64,000 nucleotides of DNA from positions 206,185-270,184 of the forward strand of contig NZ_JAHDTF010000015.1 in the NCBI RefSeq assembly GCF_018531465.1. The letters are read 5' to 3'. The notes beneath the pieces were generated by a model. The model did no database searches. It was not told the origin of the DNA and worked only from the letters and a program-made list of their open reading frames with translations. Positions 51,325 to 60,401 of this stretch are shown here, piece by piece. The translations under genes were made by a program, and so were the position numbers. Each line of letters begins with the position of its first letter. Within the stretch, counting starts at the first letter, position 1. This stretch comes from Sphaerisporangium fuscum. GTDB taxonomy: Bacteria; Actinomycetota; Actinomycetes; Streptosporangiales; Streptosporangiaceae.

Positions 51325-54252
51325 TACGCACTCCCGCACGAAGCGACTGGCGCGGCCGCTCTCCGCGAAGGCCGACACGGCCGGGATGTCACCGCGGGCG
51401 TTCGCCCAGGTCGCCACGTCGGTGGCGAGCGCCACCGCCTCGGAGTGGGTGACGTTCGGCCGCTCGCCCTCACCGGGCAGCAAGGTCGGCAGCATGCTCC
51501 GGAGGATCTCCCAGACCTCCTTGTACGCCCCGCCGTGAGCCGCCTCGGTGAGGGCGGCGAGTACCGGACGAACCTCGTACCGCGCTCGACGGATCAGGGG
51601 CACGAGCTGGCGGCCGACGGCCTCGGCAGGCAGATCCCCTCTCGCCGCCATCCGCAGCAGCGCCTGCACCGCCTCCTGATGGCGCCCGGCCAGGAAGCCG
51701 GCCAGGACGAGGGCCATCGCGTCCCCGGCCGGGCCGTCCGCCTCGGCCAGCGCCGTGAGATACGGCGGATAGATCCTCCAGTGGTGCCACTGGTAGAGCA
51801 GGTGAGGCAGGTAGTTGACGGCGACGACCTCGCGGTGCGACGGCAGCATCGCCGGCCACCAGTCCATGTCGTGGCCATGCTCCGCCCCGCGCCACGTCGC
51901 CGGCTCCTGCAGCAATTCGTCGATGAGATCGTCCCCGGTCGGCTCCGCCCGCAGCACCGGCAGCAGCCGGACCGCGCCGACGTGCTCCGGCTCGCGCTCC
52001 TCGAAGAGGTACTCGGTGCAGTCCTCGATGTAGCCCCACTTCACGCCCGTCTCCGGGTCCGGCATGCCGCCCCCGGCCAGCCAGGCCGCGGCCGACGAGG
52101 CGGCCCGCGAGCCCACCCGGGAGGCACGCTCGGCGGCGACGGGATGGGCCCCTCGGGGGAGCCTGAGCAGGGCCTGCCGCAGGTCGGCGGCGAGCGGTTC
52201 GACACCGGCGGCCGCGCACGCCTCCAGCCGGTCCACCAGCACACCGGGATCGAGGTGCCCGGTCATCAGCGTGGGCGTCGCCAGGAGCACGGGCGGCAGC
52301 GTCCCCTCCCGCAGCGCCACGCGCAGCTCGCTGAGCCGGCGCAGCAGGAACATGTGCGGCGGCGAGACCTGCCCGGGCTCCGGCAACCTGAACCGCCGGC
52401 GCATCTCCACCGCGGGGTCGGGCTCTTCCTCCCCGCCGAACAGCTGCCGGTAACCGGTGGAGCCGATACCCACCCGGAATCCCGGTTCGCCGGGTTCCGA
52501 CGGGGGCACGGGCAGCCCCTCGAGCGTCGCTCCGGAGACGCCGAGTTGCGCCATCTGCCGGAAGATCTCCTCCCATACCTGCTTCGGCATCTCGCCGAAC
52601 GCCGGCCCGGGCTCGGGATCGTCCGCCTCCGGCTGGTCCTCCTGCGCTTCCTCCGATACGGCCATCACGCGCACCGAGAAGCTCGCTTCCGCCCAGGGCT
52701 CCACCGGCTCCGGATCGGGCACGCCGGGGTCGGCGCCGGGATCGATCACCTCCTTGGCCAGCGCGGCGAGCCAGAAGTCGGGACGGAGCCAGCGTTCGGT
52801 CTCGTACAGGTGGGGATAGGAGTCGCGGAAGGCGGGCGCCAGCGTCGCGCGCAGGCCCTCACGGTCGCTCCACGCCTGCCGGACGAAGCCGGCGAGCCAC
52901 CGCTCGCACACCACCCAGCCATGAAGATTGCACGTGCCGAGATCCAGGGGGCTCACCGGGAACGGGGCGGGGCCGGCGGGCTCGGGCAGCGCCGCGGGAG
53001 TGAACGCCTCCGGGGCCTCCTCCACCGTCACCTCACCTCCGAACCCCGCCGCCACCCGCGCACCGAGATCCGCGGGCAGCATGGGCACGGCGTCGGCGAC
53101 CAGCGCGCGGCCCGTGCCGAACGCGGCGGCGTGCTTGAGGGCGAGCTCCGCCGCGCGCTGCTGAACCCCGAAGGAGGAGTGCGCGAACGCCGTCACCAGC
53201 GCCGGCGCCAGCTCGTCCGCGCACGAGGACACCCGCCGCACCTCTTCGTTCAACCAGCTCAGACCGGCGCGGGCCAGCTTCGCTTCCTCACGGAAGGTCA
53301 GCGCGCCGATCGCCTCGGCGACGTCGGCCACCTCGTGCGGACCGGTACGGCGCACCTGGGCGAGCGCCACCTCCGCGACGGGGCCGGGGGAGGAGGGCAG
53401 CAGCCGGAGATAGTCACGCGCCCGCGCCGACGACTCCTGTGGCGTGGGATCCACCAGGTCGTGCAGCCGTACGAAGAAGCGCAGGTCGGTGGCATCGCCT
53501 CCCCGCAGGAAGCGGCTCACACAGCCGTCGAGGATCTCCTCCCGCGACATCCGGCCGGACGCGAGAAGCCGCCGGAACAGGGCGAGCCACGGCGTGGGCA
53601 CCCGCGTCAGCCGTTCCTCCCGCAGGGCGCGCCCCGCCCCCTCCGCCTCGAAGATCCTGGGCAGCAGCCGGCCGATCAGCGGATCGTCACGACGCACAGG
53701 AGCGGACAGCCAGGCCACCACGAGCGGGTCGTGCTCGGGCGGCTCACAACCGGTGACCCGCAGCATGGCGAGGGCCAGCGGGACGACGCGGTCACCCGTC
53801 CTGCGGATCTTCCGCGCGAGCCGGACCGCGACATCGGCCTGCCAATCCGCAGGCCGGGCGGACAGTACGCGTACCAGCCCGTCCGTGTCCCGCGGCGGCG
53901 TCCACCGCGGGTTGAACTCGCGGCGGGTCAGCCAGGCGACGACGGCGGCGGCCCCCGAGATCGAGCCCGCCCCCGCGATCCGCAGCGGCTCGGCGAACTC
54001 GGCGATGGCGTCGCCCACCTCCCAGCGGACCTCCTGCTCGAACCACTCGCGATCCTCGTCGTCGAGGCCGTTCTCAGTCGTGTGACCCTCCCAGGCCGTC
54101 CGGGCGGCCGTGTCGCGCATCTCCTTCAGGAACCCCGGCAGCCGCTTCGCCACCTCGGCGCGTTCGGCGCCGGTCAGCGTGACCACGCGGTCGGTCAGCC
54201 CCTTGACGTCGCGCCCGGTGATGAGGTCGCATACCTCCTGCCAGGCGCTCAC
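51301..54252 (-). CDS. Large HEAT-like helical protein (DUF6493-type), SWIM partner
   Basis: A 983-residue protein, helical throughout, with repeated short amphipathic pairs (for example LALFRRLLASGRMSREEILDGCVSRFL and ALALKHAA-type segments). It resembles the actinobacterial DUF6493-type proteins that follow SWIM-domain genes. No enzymatic motif is visible. The GTG start at 54252 overlaps the SWIM gene stop (GTGA). In other actinomycetes such pairs occur near MoxR/VWA genes, which are absent here. Role unknown; a scaffold acting with the SWIM protein is the natural inference. Confidence 0.75.
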   Translation of the reverse strand: MSAWQEVCDLITGRDVKGLTDRVVTLTGAERAEVAKRLPGFLKEMRDTAARTAWEGHTTENGLDDEDREWFEQEVRWEVGDAIAEFAEPLRIAGAGSISGAAAVVAWLTRREFNPRWTPPRDTDGLVRVLSARPADWQADVAVRLARKIRRTGDRVVPLALAMLRVTGCEPPEHDPLVVAWLSAPVRRDDPLIGRLLPRIFEAEGAGRALREERLTRVPTPWLALFRRLLASGRMSREEILDGCVSRFLRGGDATDLRFFVRLHDLVDPTPQESSARARDYLRLLPSSPGPVAEVALAQVRRTGPHEVADVAEAIGALTFREEAKLARAGLSWLNEEVRRVSSCADELAPALVTAFAHSSFGVQQRAAELALKHAAAFGTGRALVADAVPMLPADLGARVAAGFGGEVTVEEAPEAFTPAALPEPAGPAPFPVSPLDLGTCNLHGWVVCERWLAGFVRQAWSDREGLRATLAPAFRDSYPHLYETERWLRPDFWLAALAKEVIDPGADPGVPDPEPVEPWAEASFSVRVMAVSEEAQEDQPEADDPEPGPAFGEMPKQVWEEIFRQMAQLGVSGATLEGLPVPPSEPGEPGFRVGIGSTGYRQLFGGEEEPDPAVEMRRRFRLPEPGQVSPPHMFLLRRLSELRVALREGTLPPVLLATPTLMTGHLDPGVLVDRLEACAAAGVEPLAADLRQALLRLPRGAHPVAAERASRVGSRAASSAAAWLAGGGMPDPETGVKWGYIEDCTEYLFEEREPEHVGAVRLLPVLRAEPTGDDLIDELLQEPATWRGAEHGHDMDWWPAMLPSHREVVAVNYLPHLLYQWHHWRIYPPYLTALAEADGPAGDAMALVLAGFLAGRHQEAVQALLRMAARGDLPAEAVGRQLVPLIRRARYEVRPVLAALTEAAHGGAYKEVWEILRSMLPTLLPGEGERPNVTHSEAVALATDVATWANARGDIPAVSAFAESGRASRFVRECVRLRDRLR

Positions 54253-55586
54253 GGCGCCACCTCCACGCCGGCACGGGCGACGATCCTGGCGGCCAGCACG
54301 TGTTTGCACGGCCCCCGCGAGCCACGGTGGTCCCACCACCACTGGCAGGTGCACGACCCCTCGGCCAGATCGACCTTCCGTACACCGCCGTCGGTCCGCA
54401 CGCGCGCCGAGCCGCCCGCGACCTCCACCGCGCCGGCCTCGACCAGGGCTCTTGCCGCCGTCAGCCGCGGATTGAGGTTCTGCACGTGCTCCCGGTCGTA
54501 GGGCAGCTCACGGTGGAAGTGCGCGGCCTCGGCCAGGTCATAGCCCACGCGGCCCGCCACACCGAGCCGGGTGAGCGCCGCCCGGACCCGTGTCGTGGAC
54601 AGACCGGCGCGGTCGGCCAGCAGGCCGATCTCCACCTCGGGCTCGAAGTTGAGCAGCATGCCCACCAGATCGGCGTCGGCCTCCGCCTCGTCGGTCGCGA
54701 GATCGGCCAGCACCGCGCCCTCGCCCGAGAAGCCACGCCAGCGCTCCGGCGACAGGACCAGCGTGTAACGCATCCCCGGCAGCTCGAGCTCCCACGCGCT
54801 GGAAGCAGGCCCGCCAGGATCGGCCGGGCCGTACACCTTGAGGCTCCTGGCGAAGCGGAGCAGGGGTAGCAGCGTGGCCAGGCGCCCCACACCGGACAAG
54901 CACACCGCTCCCGGGCCGGGCCGGTCGCCGACCCGCAGCTCACGGCCGGCCGGAGCGACCCACAGGTCGGCCGTGGCCCGCTTCGGCAGCGAACGGAGGA
55001 ACCGTACGGCGCCCACGCCCGGCAACTCGGCCCTCAGGTCCATGCCCGCCGCGATCACCTGCACCTCGGCGAACCCGCGCAGCCAGCGCTCCGGCAGCGG
55101 CACCTTCTTCTCCACGACCGCGCCGTCGAGCGTCGTCACCGTCAGCTCGTCGGCACCGACACCGAGGTGCAGCGGGTCGCGCGTCCCCACCCTGGCCAGG
55201 GCCTCACGCAGCGGCCCGTTGACGTCGACGTTGGTCGTCCCACGGTCGAACACCTCGCCGTCCAGCGCCCCGCCGAGCAGGTCCAGCCGCGCGTAGACGC
55301 CCCCGCACGCCGAGAACGACTCGAACCGCAAGCGGTCCCCACCGCAGGTCACGACCGGGTCCCGCGTCCACCCCGGCCGCGGCTGGTGGTAACGGGTGAG
55401 GGCCACATCGGCCACCCCCAGCAGGGCCGCGGCCGCAGGCGCCGCCTGCGTCACCACGCCGCTGAAGAACTTCGGCGCGAGAACGGGCCCGCTGAGCGCC
55501 CGCCCACCGGACGTGGCCAACCCCAGCCGCCCGTCCACCAAGGTAGAAGGCGAGGCGTAACTGTACGCCTGCGTCGCACTTGTCAT
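54249..55586 (-). CDS. SWIM zinc finger protein
   Basis: A 445-residue protein. The C-terminal SWIM motif CxCx(n)CxH is clear: CTCQWWWDHRGSRGPCKH at about 415-432. It chelates zinc and is thought to bind DNA or protein. The N-terminal 380 residues are of mixed alpha/beta character with no other recognised domain. ATG at 55586; its stop overlaps the HEAT-like gene's GTG. It is the last chromosomal gene before tRNA-Arg and the integrated element. Confidence 0.9.
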   Translation of the reverse strand: MTSATQAYSYASPSTLVDGRLGLATSGGRALSGPVLAPKFFSGVVTQAAPAAAALLGVADVALTRYHQPRPGWTRDPVVTCGGDRLRFESFSACGGVYARLDLLGGALDGEVFDRGTTNVDVNGPLREALARVGTRDPLHLGVGADELTVTTLDGAVVEKKVPLPERWLRGFAEVQVIAAGMDLRAELPGVGAVRFLRSLPKRATADLWVAPAGRELRVGDRPGPGAVCLSGVGRLATLLPLLRFARSLKVYGPADPGGPASSAWELELPGMRYTLVLSPERWRGFSGEGAVLADLATDEAEADADLVGMLLNFEPEVEIGLLADRAGLSTTRVRAALTRLGVAGRVGYDLAEAAHFHRELPYDREHVQNLNPRLTAARALVEAGAVEVAGGSARVRTDGGVRKVDLAEGSCTCQWWWDHRGSRGPCKHVLAARIVARAGVEVAP

Positions 55587-55914
55587 GCCGCCGGAGAGTA
55601 GAGATCACCACCGACAAAAGCACCGACGAGGGCGCCTCCTGATCGGGACTCGAGGTCGTACCCTGAACACCGCCGGATCTCCTTCATCAGGGCGAAAGTG
55701 CTCAGATCCCGCCCAGAGGTCCCCCAGAGACCACCCGTCCGAACGAGCCGCCGGCCTCACCGCCCAGGTCGGGACGGCACCTGATCCAAGTGAACGAACA
55801 CTGGTGGGCGGCCCCCGTCTCCAAGCCATAGACTCAGACCGAGCCGACATGCCGAACGGGTGCTCACTCAAGCCGTGCACGGACGGTCCCCGGATCATGC
55901 ACAATTGTGCGAGA
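55587..55914. other. Intergenic region upstream of tRNA-Arg
   Basis: No gene is supported. Frames that stay open here run into the tRNA and are spurious. GCACAATTGTGC (55899-55910) is a perfect 12-bp palindrome ending four bases before the tRNA. It contains a possible -10 (CACAAT, 55900-55905), but no good -35 is visible. Confidence 0.5.
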
Positions 55915-55988
55915 GCGCCCTTAGCTCAGCTGGATAGAGCACCGGACTTCTAATCCGACGGTCGCAGGTTCGAATCCTGCAGGGCGCG
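55915..55988 (+). tRNA. tRNA-Arg (anticodon UCU)
   Basis: A 74-base cloverleaf: acceptor arms GCGCCCT (55915-55921) and AGGGCGC (55981-55987), D-arm GCTC...GAGC, anticodon loop CTTCTAA (UCU) and T-arm GCAGGTTCGAATCCTGC. The CCA end is not encoded. The anticodon stem has one terminal C-A mismatch. Its 3' half is the probable attachment site of the adjacent element. Confidence 0.95.
55967..55988 (+). other. Probable attL at the 3' end of tRNA-Arg
   Basis: Tyrosine-integrase elements of actinomycetes usually insert at the 3' end of a tRNA and leave it intact. The integrase gene ends 148 bp downstream of this tRNA in the expected orientation. The core cannot be delimited because attR lies outside the window; the boundaries given are the T-arm to the 3' end. 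Confidence 0.5.
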
Positions 55989-56008
55989 CCCCTTACGACC
56001 AGCACGAA

Positions 56009-56046
56009 AGAGCCCCTGACCAGCGTGTATGCCGGTCAAGGGCTCT
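56009..56046. terminator. Hairpin between tRNA-Arg and int
   Basis: AGAGCCC-C-TGACC (56009-56021) pairs with GGTCA-A-GGGCTCT (56033-56045/46) with one mismatch and an 11-base loop; CTTGCT follows. It can end tRNA transcription and integrase transcription from the other side. Confidence 0.6.
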
Positions 56047-56135
56047 CTTGCTGTCTGCGGTGGTGTGCGGCTAGCGGCGGGGGACTGCGGGTGGCTGTGC
56101 CAAATACGTGCCCAAGTTTTGGGGTGGCTTCCGGA

Positions 56136-57542
56136 TCACTCTTGAAGGGCGTCGGCGATGCGGCGCTTGGCGGCCTCGTCTTGCCCGACGATGCACTTGG
56201 CGTAGATCCTGAGCAGGACTTCCACGCTGTGGCCGGCCCACTCGGCTACCTGCGTAGGCGCTACTCCGGCGTTGAGCCACGTGGACACGCAGGCGTGGCG
56301 CAGGTCGTAGACCCTCCTGGCGATCGGTGATGCGGCTTCCTCCGGCGTGAGGGCATCCCGCCGGGCCTTAGCCCAGACCCGCCGGTAGGTGATGCTCGGG
56401 AGTTCTCCCCCGCGCACGCCGGAGAACAGCCGGCCGTCGGCAGCTTTGCCGTACGGCGCGGCCAGGTGGGCACGGAGAATCCGGACGAGTGCGGGCGAGA
56501 TCGGCACGGGACGGGCGTGACCGTCCGCGCGGTGCTTAAGCGAGCGTTCCTCGCGGATCGTTCCGCCATCGGTCCACTCGCGGCCGGCGAACGGGGCCGC
56601 CTTGGCGAAGTGCAGCTCTCCCCACTCTCCAGACTCTTCCCACTCGCCGGTCTCCTCGTTCAGGACCAGGGGCGGAAGGGTGATGTTGTGGTCCCGCAGG
56701 TTGACGACTTCCTCGGGGCGCAGTGCCGCGTAGTACATCAGGGCGAAGAATGCCACCAGGCGTTTGCCGCTCGGCTTTTGGGCCTCTACAGCGGCCAGCA
56801 GGGCGCGGGCTTGGGCGTGGTTAACCACGCTGCGACGATCCACCTCGTGACTGTTTTTCGGCGCCTTCCACTTGATGCCCTTGAGCGGATTCCCCTGAAG
56901 CAATTTCAGCTCCACGGCGTAATCCAAGGCATTTTGCAGGATGGTCTTGTTTCGGAGAACGGTGCTCGTAGCCGCCCGCTTACCGTCCAAACGAGACGTA
57001 GCCGTGTCGATCAGGGCTCTTACGAGCACGGGATCATCGGTCAGCGCAGAGACGGGCTTGGTGTTCACGGACAGCCAGCGAAGTGCTTCGGCCGTTTCCC
57101 CAGATGCCTCGTCCCGCTGCTTGGTGTTGAAGCCCCAACGGCGCAGGGCCGTACGGAGAGCGAGGCCATCAGGCTTGCCTCGCTCGCTCGCGAGCATGGC
57201 GGGGGTAGCAGCGGTGAGTGCGCGGGCGATGTCCTGACGGTACTTTGCTGACGCACCCTTCCATTTCATGTCCACGAACATGCAGGCGAACCCATACCAA
57301 CTCACGTCCGAGCGCTCAGCGCGGTTCCATGAGATCGGCTCTCCAGCGAGCAGGCTGAACGCCTCTCCCTTCCGTGCGGCGGCCTGGATTTCGCCCCGAT
57401 AGGTGTCGGCCTGGGCCGCGTTGCGAAATGGCTTCTTCCATGTCTTGTTACCGACCTTCCACCGTACGTAATAGGTCGTGGACTTCTTGCCTTTGTATAC
57501 CGCGGTCTTGTAGACGCGAACGTCGTAGGTCATGTCTTTCAT
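56136..57542 (-). CDS. int: Tyrosine recombinase integrase
   Basis: A 468-residue site-specific recombinase. An N-terminal AP2-like/arm-binding part (YYVRWKVGNKTWKKPF) and a SAM-like core-binding domain (about 150-250) precede the catalytic domain. The catalytic Arg lies in AALRPEEVVNLRD, the HxxR box reads YDLRH (Tyr in place of the first His), then GHSVEVLLRIYAK gives His/Trp and the nucleophile Tyr. It is common in AICE integrases of this kind. It starts at the ATG at 57542, overlapping the xis stop by one base. Codon use is noticeably less GC-rich than in neighbouring chromosomal genes, consistent with transfer. Confidence 0.95.
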   Translation of the reverse strand: MKDMTYDVRVYKTAVYKGKKSTTYYVRWKVGNKTWKKPFRNAAQADTYRGEIQAAARKGEAFSLLAGEPISWNRAERSDVSWYGFACMFVDMKWKGASAKYRQDIARALTAATPAMLASERGKPDGLALRTALRRWGFNTKQRDEASGETAEALRWLSVNTKPVSALTDDPVLVRALIDTATSRLDGKRAATSTVLRNKTILQNALDYAVELKLLQGNPLKGIKWKAPKNSHEVDRRSVVNHAQARALLAAVEAQKPSGKRLVAFFALMYYAALRPEEVVNLRDHNITLPPLVLNEETGEWEESGEWGELHFAKAAPFAGREWTDGGTIREERSLKHRADGHARPVPISPALVRILRAHLAAPYGKAADGRLFSGVRGGELPSITYRRVWAKARRDALTPEEAASPIARRVYDLRHACVSTWLNAGVAPTQVAEWAGHSVEVLLRIYAKCIVGQDEAAKRRIADALQE

Positions 57543-57736
57543 CAGGCGGCCTCCTCCTGTGCGTCGAGCCACTGTTCGTAAGCGGTTCGGCGGATACGAA
57601 GTTCACCGTTGGGCAGCTTGATACAGCGCGGGGCGCGTCTCTTGGCGCGCCACTCATAGAAAGTGCGTGGGCTGATTTGGAGTTCTTCGCAGAATTCGGC
57701 GAGGGTGAGCGTTCCTCGTGGCTTGGTCGTGGCCAT
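57542..57736 (-). CDS. xis: Excisionase (MerR-like helix-turn-helix)
   Basis: A 64-residue protein with a MerR/HTH_17-type excisionase fold: LAEFCEELQISPRTFYEWRAKRRAPRCIKLPNGELRIRRTAYEQWL. These proteins bend DNA at the attachment site and direct the integrase to excise. ATG at 57736; the stop overlaps the int start (TGATG), the usual AICE order xis-int. The replication gene ends 26 bp upstream, so all may be one transcript. Confidence 0.92.
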   Translation of the reverse strand: MATTKPRGTLTLAEFCEELQISPRTFYEWRAKRRAPRCIKLPNGELRIRRTAYEQWLDAQEEAA

Positions 57737-57762
57737 AGGCGGTCTCTCCTGCCTCTCGGCGG

Positions 57763-59670
57763 TCAGGCGGTTGGGCGGCAGAGGTCGGGGTGGACGGCAT
57801 AACGCGGCGAGGGGTTGCCGCGGGTACCAGGCGCTTCGGGCTCTCGGCGAATCCAGCCGAGGTGCTCCAGCAATTCGAAGGCGGGCTCTAGATCGGCGGC
57901 CTTCTTGAATCGGCGTTGTAGAGCGCGGTGTGCATCGCGACGGGTGAAGCGTCCGACCCGTGCGCGGCTCAGCCACTCGTGGACGACGCGGGCGGCCTCT
58001 TGCTCGGGGTCGGCGCCCATGGCGTCGAAGGCGGCAAGCGCGTGGCCGGTGAAGTATTCGCCCAGTTCCATGGCGGCGGCCATGGTGGTGCCGGCGATGG
58101 GGTGGCGCCATCCGTCGTCAATGTGGGTGACCATGTGCAGCAGTCCGGCGATGCGGGCTACGGCGCCGTCGAACTTGGCGGCCCAGTCGGCGATGTGGTT
58201 CAGGTCGCCGGTGTGCGGGCGTAGCCGGGGTTCGGTGTGGCGGCGTTGGACGACGAACAGCTCGGCGGCTTCTGGCGAGAGGATGAGCCGGGCGGGGTCT
58301 TCCCAGCCGTGCATGTTCATCACGAGGCGTTCGAGGTTGGTGGCGTAGGTGGCGGACACGGTGTCGGGGATGGCGTCGGGTTCGGTGTTGCGGTAGCCGA
58401 CGTTGGAGGCTGGGAGGCTGTAGAGGATGCGGCCCAGTAGTCCTTTGCCGCGGAAGCCGGGTGAGCGGGCGAGTTCGGTGATGATCTCGGGTTGGACGGC
58501 GAGGCCGAGGGTGAGGGCGGGGTTGTCGATGCGTTCGCGGCGGTCGCGCCGGTCCACGATGAGCAGGTCTCCGGCGTGGCCTTTGAGGAAGAGGTCCAGG
58601 TTGGGTGTGCCGGAGTAGCGGCCTGCCAGGGTGGCGAAGATGCCGCCCTCGGCGCTGAGTACGGCCAGGCGTCCGCCTTGTTCGGCGAGCAGGGTGGTGG
58701 CGGTCTCGGGGGTGGCGTCGTCGCTGACCAGCCGGGGGACTACCGGGATGGTGATGTCCTCGACGGCCAGGGCGGCGCTTTGTGCCTCGGCCAGGGCATC
58801 GGGGACGGTTTCCCCTCGGGCGGTGGTGGCCTTGGCGGTCGCTTTCTCGGCGGCCTCGCGGGCGACCTTCTGCGCGATTTTGGCCTCGGTGATCTGCGGT
58901 TGGATCCGTTCTTGGAGGATCTTCTCTGCGGTGAGCAGCGGGGTGACGATGGCGCGGAATACCGGGCTCTTGCGTGAGCCGGGTGGCATGGCGACGACGG
59001 TGTAGATGTTGACCGGTTCGGTCCAGGTGCCTCGCACGCACACGATGGCGCGTCCGCCGGCGGCGGTGGAGACGGCGGCCAGGGCGATGCATCCTGCCAG
59101 GTCTGGCGGGGTCTGGGTTTCTTCGGCCAGCGCACAGACGAAGTCGGCCAGCCAGCCGGGGAAGACGTGGGCGGGGAAGACGGGCAGGGCACCGCGTGTG
59201 CCGAGCGGGACGGGGGTGTCCCAGGGCCGGTCGGGGGTGGTGATGCCGGTGACCAGATCGGCGGCGCGGGCGGCGGTGTCCTCGGCGGTGTCGGCGTAGC
59301 CGAGTTGGGCAAGGCGCTGTCCGGCGGTGATGAGGCCGCGCCGGTGGGCGTGCTCGGCGACGATGCGCGCGTAGTGGGTGAGGTTGGCGGTGGTGGGCGG
59401 GGCCTGCATGAGGGTGTGCAGGTATGGGGCGCCCCCGATGCGTGACAGCTCTCCGGTACGGGTCAGCCGGTCGGCGATGGTGATGGGGTCGGCGGGTTGT
59501 CCGTCCTGCTGTTGCGCGACGATCGCGGCGAAGACGATCTGGTGTGCCGGGCGGAAGAAGTCGGCCTCGGCGAGGAGGCCGGCGGCGGTGGCGGCGGCCT
59601 CGCTCGACAGCAGCATGCAGCCGAGTACGGCTTGTTCGGCGTCGATGTCGTGGGGCGGCAAGGTGTTCAT
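57763..59670 (-). CDS. AICE replication protein: DnaB N-terminal domain fused to DUF3987
   Basis: A 635-residue protein. Residues 1-105 match the DnaB helicase N-terminal domain (HDIDAEQAVLGCMLLS...). The remainder is a DUF3987 primase/helicase-type ATPase domain with a Walker-A-like MPPGSRKSP, a variant reading RKS for GKS that I recall as typical of this family, and a WIRREPE C-terminal helical end. No RepSA- or RepAM-type initiator is seen, so this is probably the element's own replication module, acting with SSB. The ATG at 59670 overlaps the methyltransferase stop (ATGA). Confidence 0.85.
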   Translation of the reverse strand: MNTLPPHDIDAEQAVLGCMLLSSEAAATAAGLLAEADFFRPAHQIVFAAIVAQQQDGQPADPITIADRLTRTGELSRIGGAPYLHTLMQAPPTTANLTHYARIVAEHAHRRGLITAGQRLAQLGYADTAEDTAARAADLVTGITTPDRPWDTPVPLGTRGALPVFPAHVFPGWLADFVCALAEETQTPPDLAGCIALAAVSTAAGGRAIVCVRGTWTEPVNIYTVVAMPPGSRKSPVFRAIVTPLLTAEKILQERIQPQITEAKIAQKVAREAAEKATAKATTARGETVPDALAEAQSAALAVEDITIPVVPRLVSDDATPETATTLLAEQGGRLAVLSAEGGIFATLAGRYSGTPNLDLFLKGHAGDLLIVDRRDRRERIDNPALTLGLAVQPEIITELARSPGFRGKGLLGRILYSLPASNVGYRNTEPDAIPDTVSATYATNLERLVMNMHGWEDPARLILSPEAAELFVVQRRHTEPRLRPHTGDLNHIADWAAKFDGAVARIAGLLHMVTHIDDGWRHPIAGTTMAAAMELGEYFTGHALAAFDAMGADPEQEAARVVHEWLSRARVGRFTRRDAHRALQRRFKKAADLEPAFELLEHLGWIRREPEAPGTRGNPSPRYAVHPDLCRPTA

Positions 59671-60401
59671 GCCGCCTGCCACGTGGATGCCGTGAGCGCC
59701 TCGGCGATGGTGCGGCCGATGTAGTGGGTGTAGGCGGGCGGGATGGCCTCGGCGATCTCCCTGCGCACGTCGGTCCAGGTGATGCCCATGGCGTCCTGCC
59801 ATTCGGTGATGCTGCCCTTGCCGCCCCCGTCGCCGTAGACGGCCACCATGTCGCCCTCGTAGAACCGGCCGTGACGCCAGCCGCGTACGCGGTGGCCTCG
59901 GTGACTCGGCTCGTCGAGCTGGGGGACGGCGAGGCCGTGCAGCTCGAACTGTCGGTGCCGGAACACCCGCAGACCGGGGAACATCAGCCCGCACAGCACC
60001 AGATCGGCGCGCATCTTGGCCTTGCCCACCGGATTCTCAATGAGCCAGGGGCGCCCGGTGGACATCAGGGCCTCGCGGGTCTGCGCCATCAGGCTGCGGT
60101 GGTTGACCCTGCCCTGGTTGGTGCCGGCGGTCAGGGTGCAGTCGGCCTGACAGGGCGGACAGGCGTTGATCACGTCGTACTCGTGGCCGTGCTCACGGAC
60201 GAAGGTGATGGCGTCGGCCTGGTGGAAGGTGAACGGGTAGTTGGGCTGTGGAGCGATGTCCACGCCGGTGACCTCGAAACCGGCCAGGTGATAGCCCATC
60301 GAGGCGCCGCCGGCACAGCAGTACAGATCGAGCAGCCGCAACCCGTTGGGCCTGCGCTGGTCAAGCGACGGAAGGGCGGGGCGGATGTCGGCCAGCCTCA
60401 C
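59667..60401 (-). CDS. DNA (cytosine-5) methyltransferase
   Basis: A 244-residue C5 methyltransferase. Motif I is LDLYCCAGGASMGY, motif IV is NACPPCQ with the catalytic Cys, motif VI is WLIENPVGKA (ENP in place of the usual ENV), and VIII-X elements are partly seen. It is short for the family and probably has a small target-recognition domain. It could protect the element from host restriction or mark its own DNA. The GTG start at 60401 overlaps the upstream gene's stop (GTGA), and its own stop overlaps the replication gene start. Confidence 0.88.
   Translation of the reverse strand: MRLADIRPALPSLDQRRPNGLRLLDLYCCAGGASMGYHLAGFEVTGVDIAPQPNYPFTFHQADAITFVREHGHEYDVINACPPCQADCTLTAGTNQGRVNHRSLMAQTREALMSTGRPWLIENPVGKAKMRADLVLCGLMFPGLRVFRHRQFELHGLAVPQLDEPSHRGHRVRGWRHGRFYEGDMVAVYGDGGGKGSITEWQDAMGITWTDVRREIAEAIPPAYTHYIGRTIAEALTASTWQAA

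Noticed and set aside
55585..55953. Open frame running into tRNA-Arg, ending ...APLAQLDRAPDF
   Set aside because: The last residues are the translation of the tRNA sequence, a known source of spurious genes; no ribosome site or codon bias.
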